The notes under the pieces were generated by a model, which was given only the letters and a program-made list of their open reading frames with translations, had not been told where the DNA came from and did not search any database. Of a stretch of 51,409 nucleotides of DNA, positions 49,973-51,409 are shown piece by piece. The first letter of the stretch is position 1, and each line of letters begins with the position of its first letter. A program made the position numbers and the translations under genes. The DNA is from UBA932 sp031548545 (GTDB taxonomy: Bacteria > Bacteroidota > Bacteroidia > Bacteroidales > UBA932): positions 1 through 51,409 of the forward strand of contig JAVBQY010000006.1 of assembly GCA_031548545.1 (NCBI GenBank), in the 5' to 3' direction.

Positions 49973-51229
49973 ATGGATGCTGTAATCATTACTATAGGTG
50001 ACGAAATCCTCATCGGACAGATTGTTGATACCAATTCTGCCTATATTTCACAGGAATTGAATAAACTGGGCATACGTGTCCGTGAGATGCTGTCTATAAG
50101 CGATGATAGGAATCATATAATAAACACATTGGATAATGTTGTGCAAGCCGGCAGGATAGTGGTGATTACCGGTGGTCTGGGGCCTACCAATGATGATATT
50201 ACCAAAAAGGTATTGGGTGCCTATACCGGTTCAACGACAACTGTAACTAACGATGGGCAACTTGATGTGATAAAAGGAATTATAAGTCGAAGGAATATGC
50301 CGCTCGGGGCGCTCAACCGTGCTCAGGCCGACGTTCCCGACAACTGTGAAGTGCTGGTGAACCATAAAGGTACGGCTCCGGGAATGTGGTTCGACTATAA
50401 TGGTGCTGTACTGGTCTCTTTGCCGGGTGTTCCGTTTGAAATGCAATACCTGATGGAACAGGTAAGGATAAAACTGCAGGAGCGTTTTGCGCTGGCGCCT
50501 ATTTACCACCGCAGCCTGATGACCTTCGGCATATCCGAAGCCTCTTTGGCCGAGCAGATTGCCGCTTGGGAAGCCGCCTTGCCTTCGTATATGAAACTGG
50601 CCTACCTGCCGCACCCGGTAACAGGGGTAAAACTCCGGTTATCGGTATATGATACCATAGCTGAGCGTGGAGCATGTAACATGGAGGACGAGGTAAATCG
50701 TCAGATAGAGCAGTTGCAGGTTATTATAGGCGATGCTTTATACGGCGAGGAACCGGATACACTGGAGAGTGTTGCAGGCCGGCTTTTGCTGGATAAAGGC
50801 GCAACCATAGCCACGGCCGAAAGTTGTACCGGAGGCAAGATTGCCGCCTTGATTACGGCCAATCCCGGCAGCTCTGCCTACTTTAAAGGCAGTGTAGTGG
50901 CCTATGATAATAATGTGAAAATTGATGTTTTAGGTGTGGATACCGAAACTCTTACTACAAATGGCGCCGTGAGCAGGCCGGTGGTAGAACAGATGGCTGA
51001 AGGGGTCCGTCGCTTGCTTAAGACCGACTATGCCGTTGCTACCAGCGGGATAGCCGGTCCCGGTGGCGGTACGCCCGAAAAACCCGTAGGGACGGTATGG
51101 ATGGCTGTAGCCGGCCCACAAGGTGTAAAATCATATTTATTAAATACTTCCGGCGACCGTGAGCGCATCATAGAACGCTCTTCCGCCAATGCATTGAATC
51201 AACTGCGCTTGTATCTGTGGGGCCTGTAA
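49973..51229 (+). CDS. cinA: CinA-family nicotinamide mononucleotide deamidase-related protein
   Basis: A 418-residue two-domain CinA. The N-terminal molybdopterin-binding-like COG1058 domain (about 1-170) shows IITIGDEILIGQIVDTNSAYISQELNKLGI and VITGGLGPTNDDITKK. The C-terminal amidase domain (about 255-418) shows ATAESCTGGKIAALITANPGSSAYFKGSVVAYDNNVK and TSGIAGPGGGTPEKPVGTVWMAV. The protein acts on pyridine-nucleotide breakdown products: NMN deamidation, and pyrophosphatase activity in the N-terminal part. Competence is not implied. It lies 63 bases after pyrD. Confidence 0.94.
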   Translation: MDAVIITIGDEILIGQIVDTNSAYISQELNKLGIRVREMLSISDDRNHIINTLDNVVQAGRIVVITGGLGPTNDDITKKVLGAYTGSTTTVTNDGQLDVIKGIISRRNMPLGALNRAQADVPDNCEVLVNHKGTAPGMWFDYNGAVLVSLPGVPFEMQYLMEQVRIKLQERFALAPIYHRSLMTFGISEASLAEQIAAWEAALPSYMKLAYLPHPVTGVKLRLSVYDTIAERGACNMEDEVNRQIEQLQVIIGDALYGEEPDTLESVAGRLLLDKGATIATAESCTGGKIAALITANPGSSAYFKGSVVAYDNNVKIDVLGVDTETLTTNGAVSRPVVEQMAEGVRRLLKTDYAVATSGIAGPGGGTPEKPVGTVWMAVAGPQGVKSYLLNTSGDRERIIERSSANALNQLRLYLWGL

Positions 51230-51270
51230 ACACATGGTCTTTTACATAATATAGCTGAGCTATATAAAAA

Positions 51271-51308
51271 AAGAGGGTGTCCAAAAAGTAAAATGGACAT
51301 CCTCTTTT
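51271..51308 (+). terminator. Strong terminator hairpin after cinA, preceded by a second hairpin
   Basis: AAGAGGGTGTCCA (51271-51283) pairs with TGGACATCCTCTT (51294-51306), 13 pairs with one G-U, followed by TTG and a T6 run. A nearby palindrome, ATATAGCT-G-AGCTATAT (51249-51265), precedes it. The poly-A before and poly-T after make it bidirectional. Confidence 0.8.
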
Positions 51309-51330
51309 GTTTTTTGTTTCGGAGTGTCTT

Positions 51331-51409
51331 TTATGATAAAAAATCTGATTTTCTCAGATTTTCGCCCATAGCGCATTTTGGTGGATATAATCCATCCTCA
51401 TAAGCTGGG
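51331..51409 (-). other. Possible C-terminal end of an unidentified gene, cut by the window edge
   Basis: A minus-strand frame runs from the right edge to a TAA at 51333-51331 (about 25 codons, ending KSDFLS). A second minus frame contains YIHQNALWAKI and ends earlier. The flanking GAGGGTGTCCAAAAAGT (51273-51289) resembles insertion-sequence terminal repeats, so this could be the end of a transposase. Too short to decide. Confidence 0.25.

Noticed and set aside
1..51409. tRNA, rRNA or other structural RNA genes
   Set aside because: I looked for T-loop and acceptor patterns in the gaps between genes and recognised none; a covariance search would be needed to exclude small RNAs.

Overview
The window looks like a chromosomal segment of a Bacteroidota member, most likely order Bacteroidales. 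The reasons are gene content and order (a complex I operon without nuoE, nuoF and nuoG, an exbB-exbD-exbD-tonB-pstS-TPR cluster, DUF4293 and DUF2156 genes, DUF4369/thioredoxin proteins) and many matches to the Bacteroides-type promoter TTTG-N19-TAnnTTTG. Five exact copies with a 19-base spacer are visible, at 2109-2139, 7398-7428 (-), 14558-14588, 31574-31604 (-) and 36364-36394. I do not name a genus.

Region 1 (1-4500) is accessory. It has the 3' part of a GC-rich surface protein with Ig-like repeats and a C-terminal lectin-like (Fibrobacter major paralogous type) domain, a gene-free stretch with a relic signal peptide, an AAA/DUF4143 ATPase, a broken hsdS fragment and an Rpn/PD-(D/E)XK transposase-type nuclease. 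Region 2 (4550-7923) is a compact thiol/peroxide stress module: MarR regulator, an 812-residue four-domain sulfur-relay fusion (CoA-disulfide-reductase-like, rhodanese, TusA, DsrE-like) and a divergent Ohr/OsmC peroxidase. Two identical palindromes sit in the divergent promoter region. Region 3 (7994-16000) holds trkH-trkA potassium uptake, a second AAA ATPase (DUF234) behind a cluster of GC-rich palindromes, a GH28 polygalacturonase with two small coupled genes, and an outer-membrane-type protein.

Region 4 (15757-31555) is a co-directional block on the minus strand of 17 tightly spaced genes preceded by one small secreted-protein gene. ExbB/ExbD/ExbD/TonB (proton-motive-force transducers), a small membrane protein, a PstS-like lipoprotein and a TPR protein run directly into nuoA-B-CD-H-I-J-K-L-M-N. 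The genes that make the proton-motive force and those that spend it at the outer membrane are therefore physically continuous.

Region 5 (31600-51230) is housekeeping: a DUF2156 protein, a GNAT acetyltransferase, a second trkH, rlmD, a relA-type (p)ppGpp synthetase whose hydrolase motif is altered, a DUF4293 gene with pyrE, a Nudix hydrolase, coaD, ung, miaA, a thioredoxin-fold lipid/periplasmic-type protein, ADP-forming acyl-CoA synthetase, a nitrilase-family amidase, queA, an HTH regulator behind an AT-rich region with repeated TTACA-N2-TGTAA palindromes, pyrD and cinA. The right edge carries a strong terminator and perhaps the end of another element.

No tRNA, rRNA or CRISPR array was recognised. 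The best leads for something unusual are the lectin-like hypervariable C-terminus with its relic downstream, the MarR/sulfur-relay/Ohr unit with its operator pair, the palindrome cluster before the DUF234 ATPase, and the TTACA-N2-TGTAA operator field.
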